64,000 nt of DNA from Zipacnadum sp036504235 (GTDB taxonomy: Bacteria; Armatimonadota; Zipacnadia; Zipacnadales; Zipacnadaceae), in the NCBI GenBank assembly GCA_036504235.1, contig DASXVN010000053.1, positions 53,911 to 117,910 of the forward strand, written 5' to 3'. Every line of letters begins with the position of its first letter. Positions within the stretch are counted from its first letter, which is position 1. Of the stretch, positions 1-8,757 are shown piece after piece. A program made the position numbers and the translations under genes. The notes under the pieces are model-generated. The model was not told the origin of the DNA and searched no databases. It worked only from the letters and a program-made list of their open reading frames with translations.

Positions 1-214
1 CGTTGTACCGCTTTTGCGCGAAATAAGCCTTGCCCAGGGCGACCCAGGCGTCCGGAGTGTTGGGCTGGTGTTCAGTGCGCAGCCGGAGCGCCGGCAGCTC
101 ATTCGGGGCCGCGAGCGGCTTCTTGCCACAGCCCCAGCCACCCCCCACCAACAGAGCTACCAGCAGCAGCCCTCCCATGGTTGGGTACGTCAGGGAAGAT
201 CGAACCTGTCTCAT
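1..214 (-). CDS. TPR-type lipoprotein, N-terminal part only
   Basis: The reading frame starts at ATG 214 and runs off the left edge of the window, so only about 71 residues are visible. A GAGGAG ribosome-binding site lies just upstream of the ATG. The N-terminus has a positively charged stretch, a hydrophobic core (GGLLLVALLVGGGWGC) and a Cys that looks like a lipobox, which suggests export and lipid anchoring. After the Cys, the segment PDAWVALGKAYFAQKRYN reads like the first helix pair of a tetratricopeptide repeat. The gene is divergent from the HEAT-repeat cluster. Its partner is unknown. The lipobox (GWGC) is not ideal, so a plain signal peptide or anchor is possible. Confidence 0.7.
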   Translation of the reverse strand, partial: MRQVRSSLTYPTMGGLLLVALLVGGGWGCGKKPLAAPNELPALRLRTEHQPNTPDAWVALGKAYFAQKRYN

Positions 215-464
215 CTTTACACTCCTCATAGATATCGCGAAATCATTCCCCTTCCTGCGCCTGAACACCTGCCCGGCCGGCGCCGGCAAAATCAGGACGG
301 CTGAGCAGGTAGCCGCCAGGCGGGTGAGGAACTAACCACTTTCAGCTGGGCGGCGCGAAGTCGGGAAGGAATCCGCCGGGGCGAGGAAGAAGTACCTAGC
401 CACCGATTGGCCGCTCTTGCGCAAAGCGCCTCCCTTCCTCTCGGGACCTGAGGAGTTGACAGCA

Positions 465-3023
465 GTGGACGACAATACCAGGCGACAGACTACCTGGATC
501 ATAGTGATAGCCCTGGTCTTGTGCGGGATCATCTATGCCAGCGACCAGCGCGGCCAAGTGCCGGGCGCTCTCCACCGTCTCGCCACCGGCACGCTGACCC
601 AGCAGGTCGCGGCCGCGCAGATGTTGGTGGACCGCGGCAAGATGGCCGAGTCGCTCAAGGGCCAGCCCCGCTGGGTGCAAACCGCTGCCGTCAAAGCCCT
701 CCTCGAGATAGGTACCCCGGAGGCTGTCCAGCAGTTGACCGAGTCCGTCCCGGTCCTGGACGAGCCGGTCGGCGCCTGGGCTACCGCTTCGCTCTCCACC
801 TTCGGACGCACCGCTATCGGCCCCCTGGTAGAGTGCCTCCAGAATAAGGACGGCGCCGTCCGGACCGCCGCCCAAGCGCCGCTGACCAAGATCGGCGGGG
901 CTCCCGTGATCGCCGCCCTGCAGGGGTTCATGGGCGCCTATGACGATTATGTGCGCGCCTCGGTAGTCGCCGTCTTGTCCGGGCTGGGCGAGCCGGCCGC
1001 GCCGGTCGCGATCAAGCTACTCCTCCAAAAAGGCCCGGGTGAAGGGCAGACCTCCGCCGCTTTCGCCCGCGCTCAGAATACCGCCATGGACCTGCTCGTG
1101 GCGATGAAAGAGCCCGCGCTCCCCTTTGTCGTCGCGCAGCTTCTGCCTGACAAACGCGAGCAGGTGCGCAGCAACGCGGCTCTGATGCTCGGCCGGCTGG
1201 CCGGTCCGCTGGGGCCCAAGGGGACGCTGGTCGTCTCGCCCCTGCTGACCCTGGCCGCCGACCAGAGCTGGTCGGTGCGCCGGCGCGCCGCCTCGGCTCT
1301 GGGCGAACTGAAGGTGCTGGGCCAGACGCCCGCCGTCCTCGGGGCACTCACCGCGTTGCTGCAGGACAATGACGAGGTCAAGGCCGCCGCGGTCAAATCC
1401 CTGGGCCTGATCGCCTCGCCGAGTTCCGCCGAGCCGCTGGTCACGACGCTCATTACCAATCGCGAGGGCGTGACGCTCGACCTGGTCACGGCCCTGCAGT
1501 TGGTCGGTCCCCCCGCGCTTTCCGCGCTCGGCCGGGGCCTGCAGGCCGCCGCCCCGGAGGCCCGCGAACTGGCCACCCAGGCGGTCGCCGCCATTGGCAC
1601 CCCCGCGGCCCCGCCGCTGCTGGCCGGACGCCTCAGCGACAGCGCGGTCGCGGTGAGGCAGGCCGCCGCGCTGGCCCTCGAGACGCAGGCCACCCCCAGC
1701 GTGGTGGGACCGCTGGTCGCGGCGCTCTCTGACTCGGACGCGCGGGTCTACGGCTCCGTCCTGCGGGCGCTGACGCTCGTGGGCAAGGACGCCGTGGCTC
1801 CGCTGGTCGCCCGGCTAGGCTCCGGCGATCCCCGCGTTTCTCTGGTGGTCAGCGAGGCTCTGACCACCATCGGCGCCCCGGCGGTTGGTCCGCTGGCCGA
1901 GGCGCTGCGCTCCAGTAACGCTAACTTGCGCCAGTGGGCCGCCTCTACTCTCGGCGATATCGCCGGCCCCGCACTGCCCGCTCTGCGCCCGATCGCCGCG
2001 GACGCGGGCGCGCCCGCCTCGGCTCGCGTGGCCGCAGCGCTGGCGCTGGGCCGCACCCGGCTGCCGGAGGCGATCGCGCCGCTCACCACGCTGGCAGCCG
2101 CGTCCGCTCCGGAAGTGCGCCGGGCCGCTCTGCAAGGGCTGGCCTGGACGCGCCGCCCGGAGGCGACCACGCCGCTGCTCGCCGGTCTGTCCGACGCGGA
2201 CTCCACGGTACGCCTCACCGCCGCGGATCTGGCCAAAGACTGGCAGATCGGTGACGCCGACGCGCAACTCACCAAACTTCTCGCCGGCAGTGGGGAGACC
2301 AAGCGTCTGGCGGCTGTCGCCCTGGCCTTCCATTCCTCGCCCGGCGCCACTCCGCTGCTCGGCGCGCTCTTCGGCGTCCCCGCCCTGGCCGCCGACAAGT
2401 CGGAGGTCGCCACCATCCTCAACAGCGTGGTCGTTGATCCCGCCGAGCCTCCGATGGTGCGGCGCCTGGCGCTCATCGGGCTCGCCTATCGGGGCGACCA
2501 GCAGTCCGTGGACGCCATGGCTACCTACCTGGATCCCCGCAACCCGCTGGCCCCGGTCGCCGCGCGCGCTATTGGTATTCTGGGCGGTCGGATGGCCACC
2601 TCCGAAGGAGTCGCCAGCCAGACCGCACAGTTGGCCGCCGGCCGGCTGCTGGAGACTCTGGGGCAGGCTACTGACCCGACCCTGCGCCTGCAGATCGCCG
2701 CCTCAGTGTCGCTGATGCAGGGGGCCCCGGTCGCCGCGCTGCTCGACCGTCTCAACACCGCGCCGGAGGACCAGCGCGCCGATATCGCCGCGATTCTCGG
2801 CGCCCTGGGCAAGCCGGCCAATGACGCCGCCATGAAAGAGCGCGGCCTGAACCACGCCGGCAAGGAGTGGGTCTCCGTCTCCGTATACCTGATCGGCAAC
2901 CCGGACTCGCTCAAGTTCATGGCCCGGCTGCCCAAGACGGAGCAGCCCTCCGCGGACAAGGTGGAGGCGGCGCGAGTTCTCTATGACCGGATTATGAAGA
3001 TACGTGCCAGTGCGTTTTCCTGA
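465..3023 (+). CDS. Membrane-anchored HEAT-repeat protein (about 852 aa)
   Basis: GTG 465 is chosen as start because a GAGGAG site sits 9 bases upstream; the frame stays open upstream to 417 but with no ribosome site. A short charged N-terminus is followed by one hydrophobic segment (WIIVIALVLCGIIYA, about residues 9-24). The rest is a long array of about 30-residue HEAT/PBS-lyase-type repeats with the recurrent pattern VRxxAAxALGxIGxPA (for example VRQAAALALETQATP and LRQWAASTLGDIAGPAL). Such solenoids are protein-interaction scaffolds; no catalytic motif is visible. Topology would place the solenoid outside the cytoplasm (inference). It is the first of three consecutive HEAT-repeat genes on the same strand. 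Confidence 0.85.
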   Translation: MDDNTRRQTTWIIVIALVLCGIIYASDQRGQVPGALHRLATGTLTQQVAAAQMLVDRGKMAESLKGQPRWVQTAAVKALLEIGTPEAVQQLTESVPVLDEPVGAWATASLSTFGRTAIGPLVECLQNKDGAVRTAAQAPLTKIGGAPVIAALQGFMGAYDDYVRASVVAVLSGLGEPAAPVAIKLLLQKGPGEGQTSAAFARAQNTAMDLLVAMKEPALPFVVAQLLPDKREQVRSNAALMLGRLAGPLGPKGTLVVSPLLTLAADQSWSVRRRAASALGELKVLGQTPAVLGALTALLQDNDEVKAAAVKSLGLIASPSSAEPLVTTLITNREGVTLDLVTALQLVGPPALSALGRGLQAAAPEARELATQAVAAIGTPAAPPLLAGRLSDSAVAVRQAAALALETQATPSVVGPLVAALSDSDARVYGSVLRALTLVGKDAVAPLVARLGSGDPRVSLVVSEALTTIGAPAVGPLAEALRSSNANLRQWAASTLGDIAGPALPALRPIAADAGAPASARVAAALALGRTRLPEAIAPLTTLAAASAPEVRRAALQGLAWTRRPEATTPLLAGLSDADSTVRLTAADLAKDWQIGDADAQLTKLLAGSGETKRLAAVALAFHSSPGATPLLGALFGVPALAADKSEVATILNSVVVDPAEPPMVRRLALIGLAYRGDQQSVDAMATYLDPRNPLAPVAARAIGILGGRMATSEGVASQTAQLAAGRLLETLGQATDPTLRLQIAASVSLMQGAPVAALLDRLNTAPEDQRADIAAILGALGKPANDAAMKERGLNHAGKEWVSVSVYLIGNPDSLKFMARLPKTEQPSADKVEAARVLYDRIMKIRASAFS

Positions 3024-3043
3024 CCCAGCGAGAGGTTACCAGC

Positions 3044-3931
3044 GTGAGCAAGAAAACTCTGACCAACCTGATCATACTCGCCCTCGTCGTCGCCGTGGCG
3101 TGGGGGGTGAGCTACTACCAGCGAGGCGTCCGCGCGGCGGCTGTGATGAAGGATCTCGCCCAGGCGGACGACTATCAGGCCTATAAGGCCCTGCGCAAGG
3201 TCGGGGGGCTCGGCCCGGCCGCCACGGCCCAAGCCGTCACTCTGCTGACCGCGCCGGAGGACTACGTTCGCGCCCGCGCCTGCGTCCTGGTCGGGGAGAG
3301 CGGCCAGCCGCGCTACGCCGCCCAGGTCGCCCCGCTGCTGGCTGATAAGAGCCCGGAGGTGCAGATGGCTGCCGCGACCGCCCTGGGGCATCTGGCCGCG
3401 CCGGACACGGCGGCGTCTTTGGTGGGCGTCGTCCAAGACACCCAGCGCACTACCGAAGTGCGTACCGCCGCCGCGCGTAGTCTAGCGCTGCTCGCCTCGC
3501 CGCAGGCCGTCCTGCCCCTCTCCGCCGTGCTGCAGTCACCGGCGGAGGAGAAGAATTCCGCGTTGCGCCAGGCCCTGGTCGTGGCCCTCGGCGCCACGCC
3601 GACCCCGGAGGCTGTCCAGATCGTGGCCGCCGAGGTGAGCCCCGCGGTCGAGAAAGACGCCACCGTGCGGGCGCTGGCCGCCGCCGCCCTGGGCCGGAGC
3701 GCGACCGAGATTTCTGATGTCCCGGCGATCACCGCGGCGGGCAAGGCTCTGATCGCGGCCGTGCAGGGCCCCGAGGAGAAGGATGCGGAAGTTCGTATCG
3801 CCGCAGCCCATAGTCTGGGTCAGCTTTCGCTGCCCGCCGAACTGAGCGAAAAAGGGCATGCCGCTCTCGACCAAGCCCGCACCGATGATAACTACTGGGT
3901 GCGGCAAGCCGCCGCCGGGTCGCTCAAGTAG
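3044..3931 (+). CDS. Membrane-anchored HEAT-repeat protein (295 aa)
   Basis: The gene begins at GTG 3044, 20 bases after the preceding HEAT gene, with an AGAGG ribosome site. An N-terminal anchor (LTNLIILALVVAVAWGVSYY, about residues 5-24) precedes roughly eight HEAT repeats, such as VQMAAATALGHLAAPDTAA and VRIAAAHSLGQLSLPAEL. The last repeat (WVRQAAAGSLK) ends the protein with no extra domain. The gene looks like a shorter paralogue of its upstream neighbour and is probably co-transcribed with it. Function is unknown; a scaffold or accessory subunit of a surface complex is inference. Confidence 0.85.
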   Translation: MSKKTLTNLIILALVVAVAWGVSYYQRGVRAAAVMKDLAQADDYQAYKALRKVGGLGPAATAQAVTLLTAPEDYVRARACVLVGESGQPRYAAQVAPLLADKSPEVQMAAATALGHLAAPDTAASLVGVVQDTQRTTEVRTAAARSLALLASPQAVLPLSAVLQSPAEEKNSALRQALVVALGATPTPEAVQIVAAEVSPAVEKDATVRALAAAALGRSATEISDVPAITAAGKALIAAVQGPEEKDAEVRIAAAHSLGQLSLPAELSEKGHAALDQARTDDNYWVRQAAAGSLK

Positions 3932-3978
3932 CTTCCTACCCCCAGCGCCCGGCGTCCGGGCGAGAGGAGAATGGTACG

Positions 3979-4557
3979 TTGCGCGCACGCTATGCTATTT
4001 TGGGGCTGGTGACCGCCGCCGCCGTGTTGCTGGCGCTGGCCGGCTGCGGGACGGATTCCCTCGAGTCGCTGGGCCAGAAGATCAAGTCTCCGGACCCGAA
4101 GACGCGCTTGCAGGCTGTCACCGAACTGGCCAATATGAATGACAGCCGGGCTACCAAGCTGCTAGTAGACGCGCTCGAGTCCGACGCCGATATTTACGAT
4201 ATGGCCGCGGTCGCCCTGGTCAAACAGGGACGCCCCCTAAGCACGCTGTCCAAAGAGAACCCGGTGGTCAAGTCGCTGACCGATGTGCTCAAGTCCGATC
4301 TGGTCGGGCCGCAGTTCCGCGCCCGCGCCGCCTGGGCCCTGGGCGAAATCGGCGACCGGCGCGCCATCCCGGACCTGCTGGCAGCCGCCGGCGGACCCGA
4401 GTCCATCGGCCCGGAAGCCACGCGGGCGTTGGAGAAGCTTGGCTACAAGGCCACGGGCGCGCCCTACGACCTCGCCGACGCGACGCTGGCCGGACCCATG
4501 AACGTCCTGCCCCAGCCGCCGTCGCTACGGCAACCGCCGGCGCCGCCCAAGAAGTAG
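3979..4557 (+). CDS. HEAT-repeat lipoprotein (192 aa)
   Basis: The start is taken as TTG 3979, because AGGAG lies 9 bases upstream and this start gives a full signal peptide. The N-terminus (RARYAILGLVTAAAVLLALAGC) carries a classical lipobox LAGC, so the mature protein should be lipid-anchored at about Cys23. The mature part has HEAT repeats (KTRLQAVTELANMND, FRARAAWALGEIGDRRAIP) and a Pro-rich tail (PPSLRQPPAPPKK). It is the third HEAT gene in the run. The three differ in size and in anchor type (two membrane anchors, one lipoprotein). Confidence 0.82.
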   Translation: MRARYAILGLVTAAAVLLALAGCGTDSLESLGQKIKSPDPKTRLQAVTELANMNDSRATKLLVDALESDADIYDMAAVALVKQGRPLSTLSKENPVVKSLTDVLKSDLVGPQFRARAAWALGEIGDRRAIPDLLAAAGGPESIGPEATRALEKLGYKATGAPYDLADATLAGPMNVLPQPPSLRQPPAPPKK

Positions 4558-4566
4558 CTGCGGCCC

Positions 4567-6276
4567 ATGCCTGCCCCCGTCTACGGGCGCAGCGTTTCCC
4601 GGTGGGGCGTGCTGGGAATCTGCTCGGTAAGTAAGGCGATCAGCTACGTGACCCCTCACCGCCGCCGCAGGCTTACCATGTTGCTGGGGGGAGCTGGCGC
4701 GCTGGCCGCTCTGGGCTGCTTGAGTCTCGCCGGGGCGGTCTGCCTGGTGCCTCTCGCGCCGCCTGGTTCGCCCCCGCCGCCCGGAGCTCTTACCCTGGCT
4801 CCCGCGCCTCGCGGCCACCACCCTGCCTTGCCCTGGCCCGTCGCTCCGCCTGCCGCGGTGACCCTCGAGCGCGAGGTCTTCGTCGCCGGTCCGGCGCTGG
4901 CGGCCCCGCCGACGCTGCCCAGCCTGGAATTCCCGCTGGACCTCGGCCGTCAGGGCCGCGCTGATCCTGAGTACGCCCCCCGTTACCTGCCCGAGGTCTA
5001 CCCGGCCCGCAGCTTTCAGGAGATGGCCGGGGAGGACTACCTCAACTCTCTGTCCCTCATCCAAGGTCGCGCCGACGGCGTGAATCCCTTCCGGGTGGCC
5101 CAGCAGGAGGTCCAGCAACTCCAGGCCAGCGGCGACCTGCGCCTGCGTAAGCTGATCAAGGTAGCGGCCCTCGCTGCCCTGTACCAGCGGCAGGGCTTTT
5201 CCCCGGACGCCGCCGTCTCCACTCTCCTGGGGCGGTCGGAGTACGGGACGAACGAGCTGATGATTGACCTCGCGGTTCCGCAACTTCTGCGCTTTCTGCC
5301 CCGGCAGCTCACGGGTGTGACCGGAGGCGAAGGCCTGGTGCCTACCGATCTGGCGGTCCGCACGCCCACCTCCTTTGACTCGGTCGCCGCACTGGATCCG
5401 CTCTTACGCCGTGCCGCCCAGCGTGGGCTGCGGGCCGTGGTGATTGCCGATCGCGGGCGTATTGACGGGGCCGAGCAGGCGGCCGCGCGGGCCGCGGAGC
5501 TGCGCGCGAGCGGGGCCCTGCCGCCTGATTTCACGGTCATTACGGGCGAGAATATCGAGTCCACGGCTGGCGCGGTGCTGGGGGTGTTCCTCACCGAGCG
5601 CGTTCCCGAGCAACTGACCATGGCCGAGACCGTCCGCGTCATCCACGCGCAGGGTGGGCTGGCCTACCTGGCCCATCCCGGTCTGCCTGGCGGCCCGCGC
5701 ATGCTTCGCGACCTGCCCTTCGACGGCTACCTGCTGCGTTCCGGCTTCTTTGAGATGTTCCGCACCATGGAGATTCTCTACGACTCGCGCCTGAGCAACA
5801 AGCTGGCCCTGTACGCCAGCGGTTCACCGTATGTGGAGGGCGTCGGCCTGCCGTGCTCGGTGATTGAGGCGGCCGACACCCGGCCGGAGACGCTCCGCGC
5901 GGCGCTACGCGACCGGCAGGCCTATGCCGCCAGCGGGCTGTACTTGCCCTACATGGCCGCTATTACCCTGAAGCCGATCGGCGGATTGCTGCGCCTCCTG
6001 AACCTGTTCTTCGTTGCGCACGACTCCGCTGAGCTGACCTTGTCCCGGATGCTGCGCGCTGATAATGTGCAGATATTCACCAGCTGGGATGAGGAAGCGA
6101 AGAAATGGATGGGACTGTGGGGCCTGCCGCAGGGAGTAGGCGATCTGTTGCGCGGCACCTCGCCGTTCACCGAAGAGCCCGAAGTGCAGGCGATCTCGCT
6201 CGAGTACGGCGCCTATCGCGTGCAGTACCAACTCCCCGCCAGAGTCATTTCGCTGCAGAGCACGTTGACCTGGTGA
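4567..6276 (+). CDS. Exported protein with degenerate PHP-like domain (up to 569 aa)
   Basis: A hydrophobic N-terminal segment (about residues 39-65, LLGGAGALAALGCLSLAGAVCL) and a Pro-rich linker suggest export. The start is uncertain: ATG 4567, GTG 4648 and ATG 4678 are all in frame. Residues about 260-460 follow the PHP (polymerase/histidinol-phosphatase) layout: VVIADRGRIDG in place of xxTDHxTxxG, ITGENIESTAGAVLGVFL for the GxExx...HxLG block, and TVRVIHAQGGLAYLAHPG, which is nearly canonical. Most metal ligands are replaced: the first HxH reads AVR, the DH is DR, and the last GSDxH reads GSPYV. Only the Glu and the LAHP His remain. The protein is therefore probably a non-catalytic relative. 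The C-terminal 110 residues are unassigned. Confidence 0.6.
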   Translation: MPAPVYGRSVSRWGVLGICSVSKAISYVTPHRRRRLTMLLGGAGALAALGCLSLAGAVCLVPLAPPGSPPPPGALTLAPAPRGHHPALPWPVAPPAAVTLEREVFVAGPALAAPPTLPSLEFPLDLGRQGRADPEYAPRYLPEVYPARSFQEMAGEDYLNSLSLIQGRADGVNPFRVAQQEVQQLQASGDLRLRKLIKVAALAALYQRQGFSPDAAVSTLLGRSEYGTNELMIDLAVPQLLRFLPRQLTGVTGGEGLVPTDLAVRTPTSFDSVAALDPLLRRAAQRGLRAVVIADRGRIDGAEQAAARAAELRASGALPPDFTVITGENIESTAGAVLGVFLTERVPEQLTMAETVRVIHAQGGLAYLAHPGLPGGPRMLRDLPFDGYLLRSGFFEMFRTMEILYDSRLSNKLALYASGSPYVEGVGLPCSVIEAADTRPETLRAALRDRQAYAASGLYLPYMAAITLKPIGGLLRLLNLFFVAHDSAELTLSRMLRADNVQIFTSWDEEAKKWMGLWGLPQGVGDLLRGTSPFTEEPEVQAISLEYGAYRVQYQLPARVISLQSTLTW

Positions 6277-6408
6277 AGCGGCCCGCGGGGCGACGGAGGC
6301 AACCCGGGGCGCGGGTCAGGTGTTAGTTACGTGGGGACCAATTAGACGAGCCGCTAGCGCTCGTCACGCGGCAGGTTCAGGTTCGCAACCGGCTCAGGAG
6401 GACAGACT

Positions 6409-7464
6409 GTGAAGTACAGACCTTGGGTGGCATTGGTGATGGGGATTCTGGTGGTGGGGCTGGGCGTCTCGCTAGCGCGGGCCGCCGATCAACCGACTTT
6501 GCCGGGCGCGGGGGGCGGCCTCGTGGGCGCGGCTGACCTGAAGTGGGGTACGAACCCCGACCAGGCGCTGGCTCAGGCCCGCGAGGAAGGCAAGCCGATC
6601 TATGTCTATATCTGGGCCAAGTACGACTCTGAATGCATCGCGATGGCGGATGAGACCCTGACTTACGACCAGGTCACCAACCAATTGGCCGGTTTCGTAC
6701 TGCTCGCCCTGGACGCTCACAATCGCGCCAGCTTCCCCTTCTTCGACCACTACAAGATTCCGTACATCAAGCTGGAGGGGCTCGGCGGCGATGGCGAAGC
6801 CGGGACTCCCACCACCGAGGGGAACCCGGTGGCCGTACCCACGACCGGCGCCTCGCGCTGGCCGACCAGTCTGTTTCTCGACGCCTCCGGCCAGGAAGCC
6901 TACCGCCTGTTCGGGTACATGCCCGGCAAGGCCTTCGCCCCGATCTTGGCGCAGGTCCGCGAGGTGCTCAAGGCCCGGGAACTGCTCCAGCGCGAGCCGG
7001 ACTCCGTCCTGGCGGAGGCCCAACTGGGGCACCTGTACACCAGCCTTTCCGTCTTCCCGGAGGCGCGTACGCATCTGGAGCGCGCCCTGCAACTGGACCC
7101 CCAGAACCACGCGGGCGTCCGCCCGGACGTGACCTTGGACCTGACCATCATCAGCCTGCCCAGCAAACCCCAGGTAGCTCGCCAGGAGCTACGGACCTGG
7201 CAGAAGGATAACGCCCGCCACCCCCGGGTGCTGGAGGCCTGCTACTACGAGGCGGTCGCCGACACAGCGCTTTACGATCCCGGCGCCGCGGGCGCCCCGG
7301 GCGGCGACACGACCGAACTGCAGGCGGCGGCCGAGCTCCTGACCCGCTTCAAGGACGCCAAGCCCGGCACTCCCGAGTACAACAGCCAGTGGTACGTGCC
7401 CGCCCTGACCCTGTTGGCCAAGATCAACTTGTACCTCCAGCCGCCTACACCTGCGCGACACTAG
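6409..7464 (+). CDS. Exported thioredoxin-fold protein with TPR segment (351 aa)
   Basis: GTG 6409 is supported by AGGAGG seven bases upstream. A signal peptide with an ALARAAD-like end (VVGLGVSLARAAD) precedes a thioredoxin-like domain: DQALAQAREEGKPIYVYIWAKYDSECIAM, then FVLLALDAH, SRWPTSLFLDASGQEAYRLFGYMPGKAF. In thioredoxin-fold proteins the second stretch would hold WCxxC; here it reads KYDSEC, with a single Cys, so a disulfide-exchange role is doubtful. Residues about 195-240 contain a TPR pair (AEAQLGHLYTSLSVFPEARTHLERALQLDPQN). It closes the run of HEAT and PHP-like genes, and a surface role together with them is inference. Confidence 0.72.
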   Translation: MKYRPWVALVMGILVVGLGVSLARAADQPTLPGAGGGLVGAADLKWGTNPDQALAQAREEGKPIYVYIWAKYDSECIAMADETLTYDQVTNQLAGFVLLALDAHNRASFPFFDHYKIPYIKLEGLGGDGEAGTPTTEGNPVAVPTTGASRWPTSLFLDASGQEAYRLFGYMPGKAFAPILAQVREVLKARELLQREPDSVLAEAQLGHLYTSLSVFPEARTHLERALQLDPQNHAGVRPDVTLDLTIISLPSKPQVARQELRTWQKDNARHPRVLEACYYEAVADTALYDPGAAGAPGGDTTELQAAAELLTRFKDAKPGTPEYNSQWYVPALTLLAKINLYLQPPTPARH

Positions 7465-7510
7465 GATTGAGGGGCGGCGCCGGGTTGCAGCCCTGCAGCC
7501 GTTGCCGTCT

Positions 7511-7583
7511 GTAGGGCGGGGGCTACGTCCCCCGCCGACTAACGTTCGCTCACCGACGGCGGGGGACGTCGCCCCCGCCCTAC
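7511..7583. repeat. Palindromic intergenic repeat, family B, full copy
   Basis: The left arm begins GTAGGGCGGGGGCTACGTCC and the right arm ends in its near-complement (GGGGGACGTCGCCCCCGCCCTAC), separated by a short spacer (ACTAACGTTCGCTCACCGA). The same arrangement is found at 48437-48507 and, cut by the window edge, at 63959-64000. It lies between the thioredoxin/TPR gene and the PfkB gene. No coding frame or transposase is linked to it. Confidence 0.85.
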
Positions 7584-7600
7584 ATCAGAGCCTTCCCCGG

Positions 7601-7629
7601 TTGCCAACCTCCCCTCGCTCGCGTACAAT
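7601..7629 (+). promoter_or_regulatory. Sigma-70-type promoter for the PfkB gene
   Basis: TTGCCA (7601-7606), a 17-base spacer and TACAAT (7624-7629) match the vegetative consensus well. Transcription would begin near 7636, giving a leader of about 28 bases before ATG 7664. Confidence 0.65.
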
Positions 7630-7663
7630 ACACTTAGCATACACTCTCCCCAGGGGTACCGCC

Positions 7664-8710
7664 ATGTTTGACATCACCGTCGTGGGCACGGCCACGGAGG
7701 ACATGTTCGTCAACGTCCCCAGCGCCGGTTTGATCACCGTCTCCGACCCGGACCAGGACCAGACGTACCTGGCGCTGGACTACGGCGCGAAGCTCCCCGT
7801 GAGCAGTATTTTCGTCTCGGTGGGGGGCGCCTCCACTAACACCGCCGCCGGCCTGGCGCGCCTGGGGATGCGCACCGCCGCCTTCGCCAAGCTCGGGCAG
7901 GATGATGCTGGCGACCGCGTGGTTGCCCGGCTGCAGGGGCTGGGAATCGACACCTCCCACTTCGTGCGCACCACGGAGTTCGGGACCGGGTATTCGGTGA
8001 TCCTGACCGGCTACACCGGCGACCGTACTATTCTCACCTATCGCGGGGCCAGCGCCGAGATGACCGAGGCCGACGTGCCCTGGGAGTTCCTCGCGCAGTC
8101 CCCGTGGATGTTCCTGGGCTCGATGTCCGGGCCGAGCGCGCCGCTGTTCGTCAAGCTGGCGGACTTCGCCGGCGCGCACGGGGTGAAGCTGGCGATCAAC
8201 CCCGGCGCCATGCAGGTAAAGCTGGGTTGCGAGGGGCTAAAGCCCGCCCTGGAGCATTGCGCGGCGCTCTTTCTGAACAAGGAAGAGGCCTGCGGACTCA
8301 CCGGGGTCTGCCCGCGGCGGGACGATCGCGACGAGCAGGAGATTGTGGAGCGGCTGCATGAGACCGGCTGCCGGCACGTGTTCATCACCGACGGTGCCCG
8401 GGGGGTGTACGGCTCCGCCGGCGCGGAGTTGTGCCATCTGCCGGCCTACAAGGCCAAGGTCGTCTCCACCGTCGGCGCGGGCGACGCTTTCGCGGCCGGC
8501 GCGCTGACCGCGCTAGCGCGGGGAGCGGACGTGCCGCGCGCCTTGCGAGTGGGCTCGCTCAACGCGGCCGCCGTGGTACAGGGCTTTGGCGCCAATGAGA
8601 CGCTGCTGGACTGGGAGACGGCCAACCGCTGGGCCGACGAATGTGAGCCGGGGCACCCGTGCCCGCCGCTGGCCGGCGCTGCCGAAAAGGCCCCGCCGCG
8701 CTCAGACTAG
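7664..8710 (+). CDS. PfkB-family carbohydrate/nucleoside kinase (348 aa)
   Basis: ATG 7664 is chosen: a good promoter ends at 7629 and an AGGGG site lies just upstream, while the longer open frame to 7502 is repeat sequence. The ribokinase fold is clear. The N-terminal block VVGTATEDMFVNV is followed by the Gly-rich signature GGASTNTAAGLARLGM and LGQDDAGDRVVARLQGLGIDT. The C-terminal PfkB signature STVGAGDAFAAGALTAL (about residue 270) carries the catalytic Asp and the anion hole. Length is typical for the family. The sugar substrate cannot be read from sequence. The downstream TauE-type gene follows after 47 bases and could be co-transcribed. Confidence 0.88.
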   Translation: MFDITVVGTATEDMFVNVPSAGLITVSDPDQDQTYLALDYGAKLPVSSIFVSVGGASTNTAAGLARLGMRTAAFAKLGQDDAGDRVVARLQGLGIDTSHFVRTTEFGTGYSVILTGYTGDRTILTYRGASAEMTEADVPWEFLAQSPWMFLGSMSGPSAPLFVKLADFAGAHGVKLAINPGAMQVKLGCEGLKPALEHCAALFLNKEEACGLTGVCPRRDDRDEQEIVERLHETGCRHVFITDGARGVYGSAGAELCHLPAYKAKVVSTVGAGDAFAAGALTALARGADVPRALRVGSLNAAAVVQGFGANETLLDWETANRWADECEPGHPCPPLAGAAEKAPPRSD

Positions 8711-8757
8711 ACGGACGTGCTGTTGCGTAACGCACCTGTCAGAGAAAAGGATTTGCT

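Noticed and set aside
7511..7583. CRISPR or tRNA-like element
   Set aside because: The inverted arms form one palindrome without regularly spaced direct repeats, and no cloverleaf is possible.
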